In this document: positions 55,070 through 64,000 of the stretch, piece after piece
Layout of the letters: every line of letters starts with the position of its first letter
Position numbering within the stretch: position 1 is the stretch's first letter
Assembly: GCF_019048845.1 (NCBI RefSeq)
Contig: NZ_CP077425.1
Span: 620,001-684,000, forward strand
Direction of reading: 5' to 3'
From: Vibrio mimicus
GTDB lineage: Bacteria; Pseudomonadota; Gammaproteobacteria; Enterobacterales; Vibrionaceae
DNA: 64,000 bases
Program-made: the position numbers and the translations under genes
The notes under the pieces: model-generated
Seen by the model: only the letters and a program-made list of their open reading frames with translations
Told to the model about the DNA's origin: nothing
Database searches by the model: none

Positions 55070-55186
55070 CTTGGCGTTGCAGGTAGGCGGCAAGTGAGTT
55101 CGTACCCATGCACATAGACAAACTATGTGATTGGGGTGAACGAACGAAGCCAACAACACCGCTGCAGCTTCAAGTAGGAAGGGAAT
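55070..55186. repeat. ERIC-like intergenic repeat
   Basis: About 117 bases forming a long imperfect inverted repeat: the left end CTTGGCGTTGCAGG and the right end GCTGCAGCTTCAAG are complementary with mismatches, and the middle (GTGATTGGGGTGAACGAACG, then AAGCCAAC) closely resembles the ERIC/IRU consensus that is common in vibrios and enterobacteria. It overlaps the last codons of the MAPEG gene (stop at 55170-55172). Confidence 0.75.
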
Positions 55187-55571
55187 AGAAGAACTTGCTA
55201 TAAGGCAATGCCCATAGGTTTAACACCATCAACACCGCTAAGCAGCCAAAAGTGAGCTGCATACCACGCACACGATTAGGAATGGTGGCTTTAAACATCG
55301 AATCAGCGTGTAACACCCGCCCTACCACAAAGGCCACGCCGAGTGCGTGAATCCACCACACATTAACGCCATTCATTTCAGCTAAACCGAGTAGGATTAG
55401 GAAAATGGGAATGTATTCCGTCGCATTACTCTGCGCACTGCGCGCCCGAACTAAGGCATCCACACCACCATCGGCAAACAGCACCTGATGTTTACGCCGC
55501 TGACGAATCACCTGTACGGCTAAATAAATCAACCAGCCGCACAGCACGACGGCATATCCTGTTGTGACCAT
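55170..55571 (-). CDS. MAPEG family membrane protein
   Basis: A 133-residue protein with four membrane segments. The MAPEG signature is RARSAQSNATEYIPIFLILLG (core RxxxNxxEYxP, with Asn and Glu contacting glutathione in relatives), then RVLHADSMF. Bacterial members are poorly characterised. I place the start at 55571 (MVTTGYAVV) with AGGAA upstream; the longer frame to 55643 overlaps the end of the immunity copy. The last residues (YSLPT) and the stop come from the ERIC-like repeat. Confidence 0.88.
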   Translation of the reverse strand: MVTTGYAVVLCGWLIYLAVQVIRQRRKHQVLFADGGVDALVRARSAQSNATEYIPIFLILLGLAEMNGVNVWWIHALGVAFVVGRVLHADSMFKATIPNRVRGMQLTFGCLAVLMVLNLWALPYSKFFYSLPT

Positions 55572-55630
55572 AACCGTTCCTAAACACGAATATCTAGAAT
55601 AATGAGTATAGATGAAAGTTTTATAAAAAT

Positions 55631-56735
55631 TTAATCTACCCAATCATCACGGCTAGTAAAACCATCTATGTATACCATTGGTGTCATAGAGCTTATTACT
55701 TTTTCAATCTTCTCATTGATCATTTTTACTTCGTCATCAGTCGCTCTATAAGAAGATGATAGTTTATTGTCTCCAGTTAACTGTTTAAAAAGCATAGAAT
55801 AATAATATCTTTCATGTTCATCCTGACTATTGAAATAATTCTCATATATTTCAAAGGTGGATCGATCCTAAACGAGTCAGTTGTTCCATACGCTTTGTAA
55901 ATATTTCTTCATCAAGATCAACTTCTAATAGTCTTTTTATTGCTGGTATGTAATTATTATTAGACGCAATTGTTAATAAATCAATAGCCAAATTATACTG
56001 TTCTGTTGTTCTGGCTTCGTACTTATCTTTACCCTGTGGACGAGTTAAAATGGTATTTACATAGTCCATTAAGGGTTGGTAATAATGAGCTTGAGAAAAG
56101 CGAATCACCTCTTGAATATGCTGAGCACGAGTCTCTTTCGATTGGTCTAACTCTTGCTGTTGTAGTAGAAAATATTGAGCACGCAGATCGCCTTGCGCTG
56201 CGAGAGGTTTAAAAAGCTCGATGGCTTTTTGAAAATTATCGTCTGTGCAAAGTCGAGCTGAATTCGGATCACTAATTCCTAAGGATTTAACAACCTGACT
56301 ATCTAATGATTCTGACCCTAAATAAGCACAAGCAAGGCTATTTTTTGCGATAGCTAAAGCTGCGTATGGATTACCCGAGGTTAATGACTTAAAGATTAAA
56401 TTTGTAACTTCGCGTCTCTTATTATTATCTAAAAGTATCATTTTTGCGTACCACAACATTGCATCAGAATTACCTTCTTCGATTAGAACGAGTAACCCAC
56501 TCTTTGCTACACTCCATTTCCCATGCTGAATATTGACCAATATGTCATACATCTTATCTCCCGGCTTTACGGTGATCGAGATATAAGGATCAGCTGATTT
56601 TTTATTAATATTTTCGGTAATAAATGGCTGAAATAGGGCAATATCATCTTGTGGGTTAGGCTTACAAGCCACCAGCCCAATCATAATACTCATCAGCAAG
56701 ACAAGTCGGGCTGATTGAAAAAACTTCATGGGCAT
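55631..56735 (-). pseudogene. Second T6SS immunity-type lipoprotein copy, frameshifted
   Basis: A tandem copy of the immunity gene beside it. It opens at 56735 (MPMKFFQSARLV, lipobox LVAC) and the frame ends early at 55851 after LTRLGSIHL. Reading on in the other frame gives STFEIYENYFNS and ends MVYIDGFTSRDDWVD, identical to the end of copy 1, with stop at 55631-55633. The break is at 55859-55868, where GGATCGATCC looks like GGATCC with GATC doubled; removing four bases gives LGSTFE and a 366-residue protein. The 294-residue product might still be made, and if the C terminus is dispensable it could function. Confidence 0.85.
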
Positions 56736-56741
56736 ATCTTG

Positions 56742-57803
56742 TCAGTCCACCCAATCATCACGGCTAGTAAAACCATCTATGTATACCATGGGTGTGATAT
56801 CTTTCATAAATAACTTAACTTTTTCATTTACCTTAGCCTTTTCTTCATCATTTAAAGTATGAACATCAAAAGAATATTCCCCAGATAAACCTTTATAGAG
56901 AGCATTATAGAAGTATTTCTCTTCACTGCCTCTATTAGAACGATGGTATTTATATTTCACAGTGCTTGTAGAACCCAGCTTTAAAGATAGATTTATTAAT
57001 CTCTCACTCTCTTCCTGTGCTGTATCTTCTAACAAGAAGGATAATTTATTTATGGCAGGGATATAATTATTATTGGCGGCAATTGTTAATAAATCAATAG
57101 CCAAATTATACTGTTCTGTTGTTCTGGCTTCGTACTTATCTTTACCCTGTGGACGAGTTAAAATAGTATTTACATAGTCCATTAAGGGTTGGTAATAATG
57201 TGCTTGAGAAAAGCGAATTACCTCTTGAATATACTGAGCCCGAGTCTCTTTTGATTTGTCTAATTCTTGCTGTTGTAGTAGAAAATATTGAGCGCGCAGA
57301 TCGCCTTGCGCTGCGAGAGGTTTAAAAAGCTCGATGGCTTTATTGAAATGTTCTAGTGTACAGTTCTTTTCACCAAAATAGCTAACACAGCCACTACTGA
57401 TTAAACCTGGAGAAAGCATGATATATGCATAAGGGTTACCATCATCCATTGCTTTTTGATAAAGAGACAATGCCTTGGGTCTATTATTAACACTGGCACG
57501 ATATATAAGTTTTGCATACCAGACCATTGCATCGCTATCATTTCCTTCAATCAAAGATTGTAATTTACTCGAGGCTATATCATGTCTTCCATGCTGAATA
57601 TTGACCAATATTTCATACATCTTATCTCCCGGCTTTACGGTGCTCGAGATGTAAGGATCAGCTGATTTTTTATTAATATTTTCGGTAATAAATGGCTGAA
57701 ATAGGGCAATATCATCTTGTGGGTTAGGCTTGCAAGCCATCAACCCAACCACAATACTCAGCAGCAAGACAAAACGGGTAAGTCGATTAGGATAAGGCTT
57801 CAT
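56742..57803 (-). CDS. Putative T6SS immunity lipoprotein (Sel1-like)
   Basis: A 353-residue lipoprotein (lipobox LMAC, then KPNPQDD; Lys after Cys favours the outer membrane by enteric rules). The body is helical with Sel1-like repeats: NRPKALSLYQKAMDDGNPYAYI, AIELFKPLAAQGDLRAQYF, YNLAIDLLTIAANNNYIPAI. It overlaps the end of the effector gene by 17 bases, with TTGGAG as ribosome site, the usual arrangement for coupled effector-immunity pairs. A periplasmic or outer-membrane protector would imply the effector acts in the periplasm. Immunity function is inferred from position and type, not from a recognised family. Confidence 0.82.
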   Translation of the reverse strand: MKPYPNRLTRFVLLLSIVVGLMACKPNPQDDIALFQPFITENINKKSADPYISSTVKPGDKMYEILVNIQHGRHDIASSKLQSLIEGNDSDAMVWYAKLIYRASVNNRPKALSLYQKAMDDGNPYAYIMLSPGLISSGCVSYFGEKNCTLEHFNKAIELFKPLAAQGDLRAQYFLLQQQELDKSKETRAQYIQEVIRFSQAHYYQPLMDYVNTILTRPQGKDKYEARTTEQYNLAIDLLTIAANNNYIPAINKLSFLLEDTAQEESERLINLSLKLGSTSTVKYKYHRSNRGSEEKYFYNALYKGLSGEYSFDVHTLNDEEKAKVNEKVKLFMKDITPMVYIDGFTSRDDWVD

Positions 57804-60800
57804 GGATACTCCAATTGATAATAGTTTCGTTCTTTTTCACTAGCTCACTGTGTGACTCTGTTTCTAGCCATATTTGCACTTTTTGACCAACCACTGGATT
57901 TTGTACCAGACTAATCGGGTAAGCAAAATACTGGGTTGGTTTTGGAATTCCAACCAGCAGGCCACTCTGGAATGACTCATCATAACGTGTTAACACCATA
58001 TTTTTGCAAAGAATTTTACTCGCTTCATTAAAGTCCTTAGAAATTTCCTTACGCTCGCTGAAATCAAAAGCTTTCACAAACCTTGCCAATCTTAGCCACT
58101 GGGCTTGATAGGTTTGCCATTCCACCTGATGGTCTTTTTTGCCTGCGGGAAGTTTCCCCATCGCAATCAGAGTTTCTTTCCACTGCCTTTGGTTGGCTTC
58201 TTCACCAACGCTCTTATCTGCCGATAGCCACTGCATAATTTGTACAATGGCTTGGGCTTGACTTTCGTTACCCTGTTCTGCCGTTGCGATTACGAGGCCA
58301 TTACTATCTCGTCTTGAACTTGTTTGTTTTTGAATCAAACTTGAGAATAAGTTACTCAATGTCTCAGGAGGTAAAGCCATAACCCAGCGTTGTGTAACAG
58401 TTTGTTTTTTAGAATCCAAAACACTGTTGGCCAGTAGTGGCGCATATTCTCGGCTTAGTACCTGTTGCTTATAACCCGCTAATGCGGTTACAGGCATCAG
58501 TGATACCTGCGCCAAACTCAAACCCATACCGAGCGCAATCGTCATTAAGCTATTGAGTTCATTAAAACTATCGTTAATTCCATTGGCATCCGCCTCTCCG
58601 AAAATCGCTAAGCGGCGGAAATGACTCTGTTTTAACACGCCAAGTAAACAACCAATAAACTCATCAGCGGCGTTAGCATCAATATTAATCGCCACTTTAC
58701 CCGTGCAGCCGGGGCCCACAACCAGCCCCGCTGAAGCCACTAAGATGATAACCCCACCCTGAACCAGCAGACGAAACTCGGCGTGATAACCCGCACCAAA
58801 TGAACCTGATAGCTTGCCATCAATTGAGCCTAACTTTTTCGGTGGCTTAGGAGGCTTACTCTGAGTTACGCACTTCACCTCAGGTGGAGCCCAATACACA
58901 GTAGCGCCTAAAGTCCCCCCAGCCTCTACCCCCGCAAATGCATCAACACTAATCGCCGCTTCTCCGGCATAAGCTGCTTGTTCCGCGCTCCTTAAACTTC
59001 CCCCCCCAAAGGTATAAGCATCGTAAATATTGGGATCTAATAACCCTATAGTACTGCCTTTAATACCAAAGCCGTCACTCACATCACTCGGCCCTATGGC
59101 GAGCTTAGCGCTTAATTGACATGATGCAGCAGCCAATCCGTAAACGGAGCCTGTGATGCAAACCCGCAAATCACCCGCTTCATATTTATGTTCACGACTG
59201 TGTTTATCAAGGTAGGTTAAGTTAATGCTATACCCTTTCACTTGCTCCACCTGCTCTGGCTTCATCGCTTTATTTTCAGGGATAAGCGGGAGCCAAAATG
59301 CAAAGCTAAGCAGGCCTTGCAAAGCCGTGAACTGAGCAGATATTGAACCAGAACCACCAATATCTCGGCGCTTTTTGATTAAATTTTGGTAAGTGCTGAC
59401 TGGTGAATTGAGATCAGCTTCAGCCTTAGTCGATAAGCGCAATAACTGAGCACCGGCATCAACCGAATAAGCCGATGTTTCACCATTTGGTCCCTTGCCA
59501 CCTTGGTAATGGTAGCTATCTTGCCAGAATGCAGTATCGAACTCAGCGCTGGCTTTGATGGGCATTAAATCTAGCGTATTTTCTGGCTTACTCAGCGCGT
59601 TCAGGGCGTCAGTCAATGAACCGACTTCGACAATTTTTTTTCCTGATGATTGCGCGGTGCTAAAGGTTATCCTTTCGGTGATAACTCGTACATGCCCGGC
59701 CGCTATGGCCGCTTCTCGATCCTCGTTGTTTTCTGGAATAAGCCAATGTGGGCCTCGGATATAGAACACTTTCTTATCTGAAAGTAAACAACACTCCACC
59801 GCTTGGAGATCGTTAGCTCCTGCTTTATTAATAAAACCTGACTTCTGCTTTTCTTTAGGCTCATACTTAGTTTCATCCCATAGTAGGGTCAGCGTCGGCG
59901 GCATCTCGCTCTCATTACCCAGAGTAAACTCTAAACTACCCGCACCTTGCGCAGCGCGTTTTTGAGCCAGTGATTTTAAGTACTCTAAGCGCGCTACCGC
60001 GAGTTTTTTAACCCAAAGTAATTGCCTAAACAGTTCATCAATCGGAGTTGACCTGTCGTTACCCAGCACCTGTGACAGGGCATTTTTATGTTTATTGATT
60101 GTCGCATCGATAACCGCTGATAGTGCTGTCGCCGTAAAATAGGACCACGCAGCCGGGCCTTTGACAATTCGGTTGAGATGAACATCCAAAAGATCATTAT
60201 CAAATTGATCGCCAGCGGTTTCTACATATAAGTTTTCGATGAGCTGACTGTCATTGATGATATCGAGTGCTTTGCCCGACTCTCGCCAATTATTAATTTT
60301 TTTTAACGCTGTAGGACCGCAAGCTATGCCAGATTCGCCTTCCAACTGATTTAAAGTTAAACACTGTTCTTTAATGACTAAGCCATAATGGTTGAGACTT
60401 TTTAAACTTATCGCACATACAAACGCTTTTTGATTAGCAAGAAACTCTTGTTGCTCTTGAATTGAGAGCATCGTCATACGAGAGCCTTGTTCTAAGGCTT
60501 GTTGTAACTGTTTTGGCCACGATGCTAAATAAGCTCGAGAACGTTGAGCGCCCATACTGAGTAAATTTTGCTCAGTATGACCGCGGCTGGAATGCATTTG
60601 CCGTATCAAAAATGCCAACGTATTTTGGTGAGTACTGGTAAAGTACTTGAGCTGTTTATGGTACACAAATTTACTACCATCATCAGCTACATGGTCTTTT
60701 GCGGCATTTTCGGCAGCTTTTTCAAGCCGTTGGATCTCTTCTTTAATTTTGTCGATAACCAAAGCTCGTAACTGGTGATTGATCTGTTTTTCAAACACAG

Positions 60801-61503
60801 GGCCTTCTGGTGATGGACGATATAAATTACCAAATTTTCCGTAGTATAAGTGCCTGTTTTTGGCCTGCTCGCGATGAGATAGCTTCTTATGCGTTTCTTC
60901 TAGAGGCACACCAATCAATAGAGCGACATCAAGCAAAAAGTCATTGGGATTCGTCCCATCAACTCTAAATGCTTCATTTTTAATCACAAGATTAGCCAGT
61001 AAGAGTGTTTTATATTTTTCAGCCTCTTCTGGTGTCATAAATTGTTCGTGAACTTTTGCCGAAAACTTTGAAATTAAACCTAATTTATTGAGGTTTTTCA
61101 TCGTGGCTTCGACATCATTCTTAACTATAGCTTGCGCTATATTCGCCCTTTCTATTGCTATTTTTTCTTTGGCTTGCTCGGTTAAGGCATACCAAGCTTG
61201 TTTCCCCGTTTTAGGGTGGGCGGGTACATACAATATGTCAGCGTATTTCATTGAGCTTTGGCATGTATCGTTGCCGCCATTTGGCTGAGTCGGTGGCTCA
61301 ACTAAGTCAATCCGAGAACCATCAAACTCAATGGGCTGAGTTAAATCCTCAGGAAGCTTTAAAACGTCACCTTCATAGATAAGATTAGGATCTTTAATCT
61401 GTTGGCTGTTGAGTTTGAGCAATTCATCAACAGACACGTTGAAACGCTTAGCTAATACACTTAAGCAATCGTTCTTCAAAATGGTATAGGTTTTATCGGT
61501 CAT
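57787..61503 (-). CDS. Putative T6SS effector with N-terminal LysM
   Basis: A 1238-residue protein between a DUF4123 adaptor and lipoprotein immunity genes. Residues 4-50 are a LysM motif (YTILKNDCLSVLAKRFNVS...IYEGDVLKLP) that binds peptidoglycan. A long helical region follows, then a Gly-rich beta-like stretch (about 850-900, VDAFAGVEAGGTLGATVYW) next to a hydrophobic segment (about 915-930, VIILVASAGLVVG) and a second one at about 985-1010 (LMTIALGMGLSLAQVS). I see no nuclease, lipase or muramidase signature. Pore formation is a guess. Codon use is more AT-rich than vgrG. It starts 2 bases after the adaptor stop. Confidence 0.8.
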   Translation of the reverse strand: MTDKTYTILKNDCLSVLAKRFNVSVDELLKLNSQQIKDPNLIYEGDVLKLPEDLTQPIEFDGSRIDLVEPPTQPNGGNDTCQSSMKYADILYVPAHPKTGKQAWYALTEQAKEKIAIERANIAQAIVKNDVEATMKNLNKLGLISKFSAKVHEQFMTPEEAEKYKTLLLANLVIKNEAFRVDGTNPNDFLLDVALLIGVPLEETHKKLSHREQAKNRHLYYGKFGNLYRPSPEGPVFEKQINHQLRALVIDKIKEEIQRLEKAAENAAKDHVADDGSKFVYHKQLKYFTSTHQNTLAFLIRQMHSSRGHTEQNLLSMGAQRSRAYLASWPKQLQQALEQGSRMTMLSIQEQQEFLANQKAFVCAISLKSLNHYGLVIKEQCLTLNQLEGESGIACGPTALKKINNWRESGKALDIINDSQLIENLYVETAGDQFDNDLLDVHLNRIVKGPAAWSYFTATALSAVIDATINKHKNALSQVLGNDRSTPIDELFRQLLWVKKLAVARLEYLKSLAQKRAAQGAGSLEFTLGNESEMPPTLTLLWDETKYEPKEKQKSGFINKAGANDLQAVECCLLSDKKVFYIRGPHWLIPENNEDREAAIAAGHVRVITERITFSTAQSSGKKIVEVGSLTDALNALSKPENTLDLMPIKASAEFDTAFWQDSYHYQGGKGPNGETSAYSVDAGAQLLRLSTKAEADLNSPVSTYQNLIKKRRDIGGSGSISAQFTALQGLLSFAFWLPLIPENKAMKPEQVEQVKGYSINLTYLDKHSREHKYEAGDLRVCITGSVYGLAAASCQLSAKLAIGPSDVSDGFGIKGSTIGLLDPNIYDAYTFGGGSLRSAEQAAYAGEAAISVDAFAGVEAGGTLGATVYWAPPEVKCVTQSKPPKPPKKLGSIDGKLSGSFGAGYHAEFRLLVQGGVIILVASAGLVVGPGCTGKVAINIDANAADEFIGCLLGVLKQSHFRRLAIFGEADANGINDSFNELNSLMTIALGMGLSLAQVSLMPVTALAGYKQQVLSREYAPLLANSVLDSKKQTVTQRWVMALPPETLSNLFSSLIQKQTSSRRDSNGLVIATAEQGNESQAQAIVQIMQWLSADKSVGEEANQRQWKETLIAMGKLPAGKKDHQVEWQTYQAQWLRLARFVKAFDFSERKEISKDFNEASKILCKNMVLTRYDESFQSGLLVGIPKPTQYFAYPISLVQNPVVGQKVQIWLETESHSELVKKNETIINWSIHEALS

Positions 61504-61505
61504 GT

Positions 61506-62033
61506 TTACACCCACAGCTTAAAAATCGGCGAGGTCAGGTTAACGGCTTGAGAAGGTTCAGACACTTGAGGTGGATAGTGCAATGTTTGTCTATGATGTG
61601 CGGTATCCACCCAATGAATAGCCTGAGCTGGACCTAATAGGGTTGCAATGTCTATATCGTTCAGCTGTGATGCGGTTTGATTCCAAAAAGCATTGGTATA
61701 AAACCGTAAAAAACAGGCTTTATTATCAATCTTAACCTGAAGTAGTGACTGTAAATATTCGGTGAATTCAAATCCATCGTGGCGAGAATCTAACTCAAAT
61801 ATCACTGAACTTGAGTCAAAATTGGGAAGGGTTAGCCACTTTTCTAATACTGCACTATGACTACCGATGTTAAGTAGCAATGGGCTTTTGTCCTGCAAAT
61901 AATCAAAATCGGAACCTGCGAATAAAACTATCGCTTGCTCGACTTTCATCTTATTGGTGATTACCGATATCGCATCAGGGATACGAATCGTATCCACCAC
62001 TAACCAATAATTAATGGTATTCCGTTGACTCAT
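61506..62033 (-). CDS. DUF4123 T6SS effector adaptor (chaperone)
   Basis: A 175-residue protein of the DUF4123 (Tap/TEC) family: [35 protein letters not shown] and [12 protein letters not shown] are the usual conserved pieces. Such adaptors hold a toxin and load it on the tip of VgrG. It overlaps vgrG by 4 bases (ATGA) and precedes the effector by 2, so the three are one translational unit. Equivalent in position to VasW at this V. cholerae locus; whether it is an orthologue or a module-specific version cannot be told here. Confidence 0.92.
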   Translation of the reverse strand: MSQRNTINYWLVVDTIRIPDAISVITNKMKVEQAIVLFAGSDFDYLQDKSPLLLNIGSHSAVLEKWLTLPNFDSSSVIFELDSRHDGFEFTEYLQSLLQVKIDNKACFLRFYTNAFWNQTASQLNDIDIATLLGPAQAIHWVDTAHHRQTLHYPPQVSEPSQAVNLTSPIFKLWV

Positions 62034-64000
62034 GAGGCACCTCGTTCACATGGACAATCACCTCGTGGACATGAGCCATCGCTTTGTCTTTGACACATTT
62101 TTGCAAGCGGTACGTTTGCCATTGCTAAGGTTGCCATCGTGGGCGCTGAAAGTTGTAGAGGTAATGGATTAGGCGCAGCAGGGGTGGCCTTCATCTGATG
62201 TGGCAACTCGGCCACTTTACCGCCATAACCTGAACCGCTGCCCGCGCTACCACCGGAGTTGAGGTTAATGGCTGAGCCTACTACGTGCACACCGCCGGCA
62301 TCGACTTTGATAAAACTGCCACCCGCTTTGATGGTAAGTTCATTGCCTGCTTCCAAAACCAGTTTGTTACCTGCTTTAAGGTGAACCTCAGTACCTGCAT
62401 CGTAAATCACTTTGCTGCCAATTTTTTGCTGCAATGAACCGCCGATTTCGCTGCTGCTGTCGAGTTTGACGAGCGTACGACTTTCCCCCTCGACCGTCAG
62501 GTGTTGGTTGTGCTTAATCTGGGTGAACTGGTCATTTTCAACGGTCAGGTGTTGGTCGTGGCGAATGACCGTGGTGTGGTCGTTTTCAATCAAACCATCA
62601 AAGTCTTTCTGTGCATGCAGGTAGATTTGCTCTTTGCCCGCTTGGTCTTCAAAACTGAGCTCGTTAAACCCTTCCCCTTGATGAGTCTCGGTGCGCAGCA
62701 CGGTTTTGGTTTTATGCTCTGGCAAGGTGTATGGCGGCGTATTGGTCGCGTGATAAGTTCGCCCAGTGATGATCGGTTGGTCTGGGTCACCATTTAAGAA
62801 AGAAACAATCACTTCATGGCCGATGCGCGGAATGGCGATAAAGCCGTATTGGCTGCCCGCCCAACCTTGTGACACACGCACCCAACATGAACTCTGCTCA
62901 TTGCCATTGGAATAACGGTCCCACGGGAAGTGGATTTTCACCCGCCCATGTTCATCACAGAAGATTTCTTCGCCTTCAGGGCCGACGACCGTGGCTATCA
63001 TTGGGCCATCGACTTGCGGTTTAGGTTGTGGCTCAGCACGCCAGTGGAGATGTCCCGGAATTAAGCTAAATTGGTTACTGTAAGTAGTAGCGCCACTACC
63101 GCCCTCTTCTTGTAACGCTTGCGGCTGCTCACCTTGGTGGTTAATCGACACTACCACCCAATCGCGGTTCATCGCGGGGTCAAGGTGCTCTTGCAGGTCA
63201 AACTTATAGCCGGCACGCAGCAGCGGCTCATTGCTCAGCCCTGTCGCAATGTGGGCATGGCGGCGCAAGTAGTCCAAGCGGATTTGGTTAAAAGCTTCAC
63301 CGTTTACATCGTCTTTGTAACGCCCCGGCGCATCAAAGTGTTGGTAACGGGTTTGCTGATAATCTAGCTCAGAGCCCTGCACGGTTTGTAAAAACGAGTA
63401 CGCCGGCTTTTTGAAGCTGTAGTCTTTGAGCTGAACTTCGCTCACTTCTGCTTGGGTACGATAAGTTAAACCTTGGATATACGGGGTATCTATCGCGCCA
63501 CCGGCTAAAGCGTTGTATGGGATAGGCTCCGGCAGTTTGCTTAGGCTGTCACTGGCATCACTGAAATAAAGGGTATGTTTGCCCGCTTCATGCACAAAGC
63601 TGTACACCAAACCTTCTTCGGCGGCGAGGCGGTGTAGGAAGTCGATATCACTTTCACGGTACTGCACACAGAACTCACGCTGCACGCAATCACGCTTGAG
63701 CGCAAAAGCGTAATCGTTGATACCCATCTCTTGCAGCAAGATAGAGAGAATTTCTGGGACGGTTTGCTTTTGGAAAATGCGGCTATTGTGGCGCAGGGAT
63801 AAACGCTCTAAGGCAGGGACTAAAGTGAGTTCGTAGAAAGTATGGTGATGGCCGATATCGCCTTGACTGAAAGCGCGCACAATACCATGCACGCGCTGCA
63901 CCAGTTGTGAGTTGCGGTAAAGCTTGAGCTCAGCACGCTTATCCACCATCTGCTCGGCGGTGAGGTTTGATACCCGACTCGCCAGTTGCACTTCGTAGCG
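62030..64000 (-). CDS. vgrG: T6SS spike protein VgrG (5' end outside window)
   Basis: The C-terminal 656 residues of a VgrG. The gp27-like base includes [16 protein letters not shown], the gp5 OB-fold has [23 protein letters not shown] and [17 protein letters not shown], and the needle is a beta-helix of repeated short units ([20 protein letters not shown] to [14 protein letters not shown]). The tail then changes to a Pro/Ala-rich linker and a Cys-rich end ([18 protein letters not shown]). The frame runs off the window at RYEVQLASR, so the true start is missing; a GTG at 63991 is internal. It tops the T6SS tube and carries the adaptor-effector complex. Closest in position to vgrG-2. Confidence 0.95.
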   Translation of the reverse strand, partial: RYEVQLASRVSNLTAEQMVDKRAELKLYRNSQLVQRVHGIVRAFSQGDIGHHHTFYELTLVPALERLSLRHNSRIFQKQTVPEILSILLQEMGINDYAFALKRDCVQREFCVQYRESDIDFLHRLAAEEGLVYSFVHEAGKHTLYFSDASDSLSKLPEPIPYNALAGGAIDTPYIQGLTYRTQAEVSEVQLKDYSFKKPAYSFLQTVQGSELDYQQTRYQHFDAPGRYKDDVNGEAFNQIRLDYLRRHAHIATGLSNEPLLRAGYKFDLQEHLDPAMNRDWVVVSINHQGEQPQALQEEGGSGATTYSNQFSLIPGHLHWRAEPQPKPQVDGPMIATVVGPEGEEIFCDEHGRVKIHFPWDRYSNGNEQSSCWVRVSQGWAGSQYGFIAIPRIGHEVIVSFLNGDPDQPIITGRTYHATNTPPYTLPEHKTKTVLRTETHQGEGFNELSFEDQAGKEQIYLHAQKDFDGLIENDHTTVIRHDQHLTVENDQFTQIKHNQHLTVEGESRTLVKLDSSSEIGGSLQQKIGSKVIYDAGTEVHLKAGNKLVLEAGNELTIKAGGSFIKVDAGGVHVVGSAINLNSGGSAGSGSGYGGKVAELPHQMKATPAAPNPLPLQLSAPTMATLAMANVPLAKMCQRQSDGSCPRGDCPCERGAS

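Overview
The window looks like a stretch of the second chromosome of Vibrio cholerae or a very close relative. This is inferred from gene content and order: an M23 endopeptidase, SulP, a cdgA-type cyclase, pstSCAB, an Lpp-type lipoprotein, photolyase, deoD, a PilZ protein whose Leu135/Arg136/Arg140 match the numbering I know for PlzD, gltS, a DUF368 (PopT-type) protein, sstT, PhoX, a ChiA-2-type chitinase and a VgrG-2-type spike. No tRNA, rRNA, CRISPR array, phage or insertion sequence is visible. Most of the window reads as ordinary core or shell chromosome; the left end is cut inside a gene and the right end inside vgrG.

Layout. 1-8 kb: tail of an unknown gene, a GGDEF-EAL protein, a cell-wall endopeptidase, a lone glycogen-binding-type (CBM48) protein, a SulP transporter and a YjiH-type membrane protein. 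8-15 kb: a two-gene operon ending in a GGDEF cyclase, the convergent pstSCAB phosphate operon and a chemoreceptor. 15-21.4 kb: a DEAD-box helicase, an Lpp-like lipoprotein, and a four-gene leftward operon (DUF523/DUF1722 - MerR - photolyase - L,D-transpeptidase) behind a promoter studded with TGTACA repeats. 21.6-29 kb: deoD, a domesticated-transposase-like protein, a tandem pair of TPR/GGDEF proteins and a DUF3302-HlyD pair. 29-39.5 kb: tricorn-like protease, GNAT, PilZ protein, gltS, an intergenic region with a heptamer repeat and a possible small RNA, PopT, a copper-delivery operon and sstT. 39.7-55 kb: a nonsense-interrupted M28 aminopeptidase, PAP2 phosphatase, HDOD protein, PhoX, an arginase-like protein with an IclR regulator, chitinase, DUF2057 protein, DASS and AEC transporters and an acyltransferase. 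55-64 kb: an ERIC-like repeat, a MAPEG protein and a type VI secretion (T6SS) auxiliary module read leftward: vgrG - DUF4123 adaptor - 1238-aa LysM effector - lipoprotein immunity gene - second, frameshifted immunity-gene copy.

How the genes work together. Three themes recur. Cyclic-di-GMP: a GGDEF/EAL protein, a GGDEF cyclase, a GGEEF cyclase paired with a degenerate partner, a PilZ receptor and an HDOD protein. Phosphate: pstSCAB and PhoX, with a possible PhoB box before pstS. Envelope: M23 endopeptidase, L,D-transpeptidase next to an Lpp-type lipoprotein, PopT-type undecaprenyl-phosphate translocase and a PAP2 phosphatase. The most variable part is the T6SS module, where the effector is not the VasX-type protein expected at this locus in pandemic strains and the downstream immunity genes form a mosaic array with a 4-bp GATC duplication breaking the second copy. 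Other observations with real novelty are the light-operon promoter, the orphan minus-strand terminator with stem-loops upstream of gltS, and the TTGCAAT heptamer tract.
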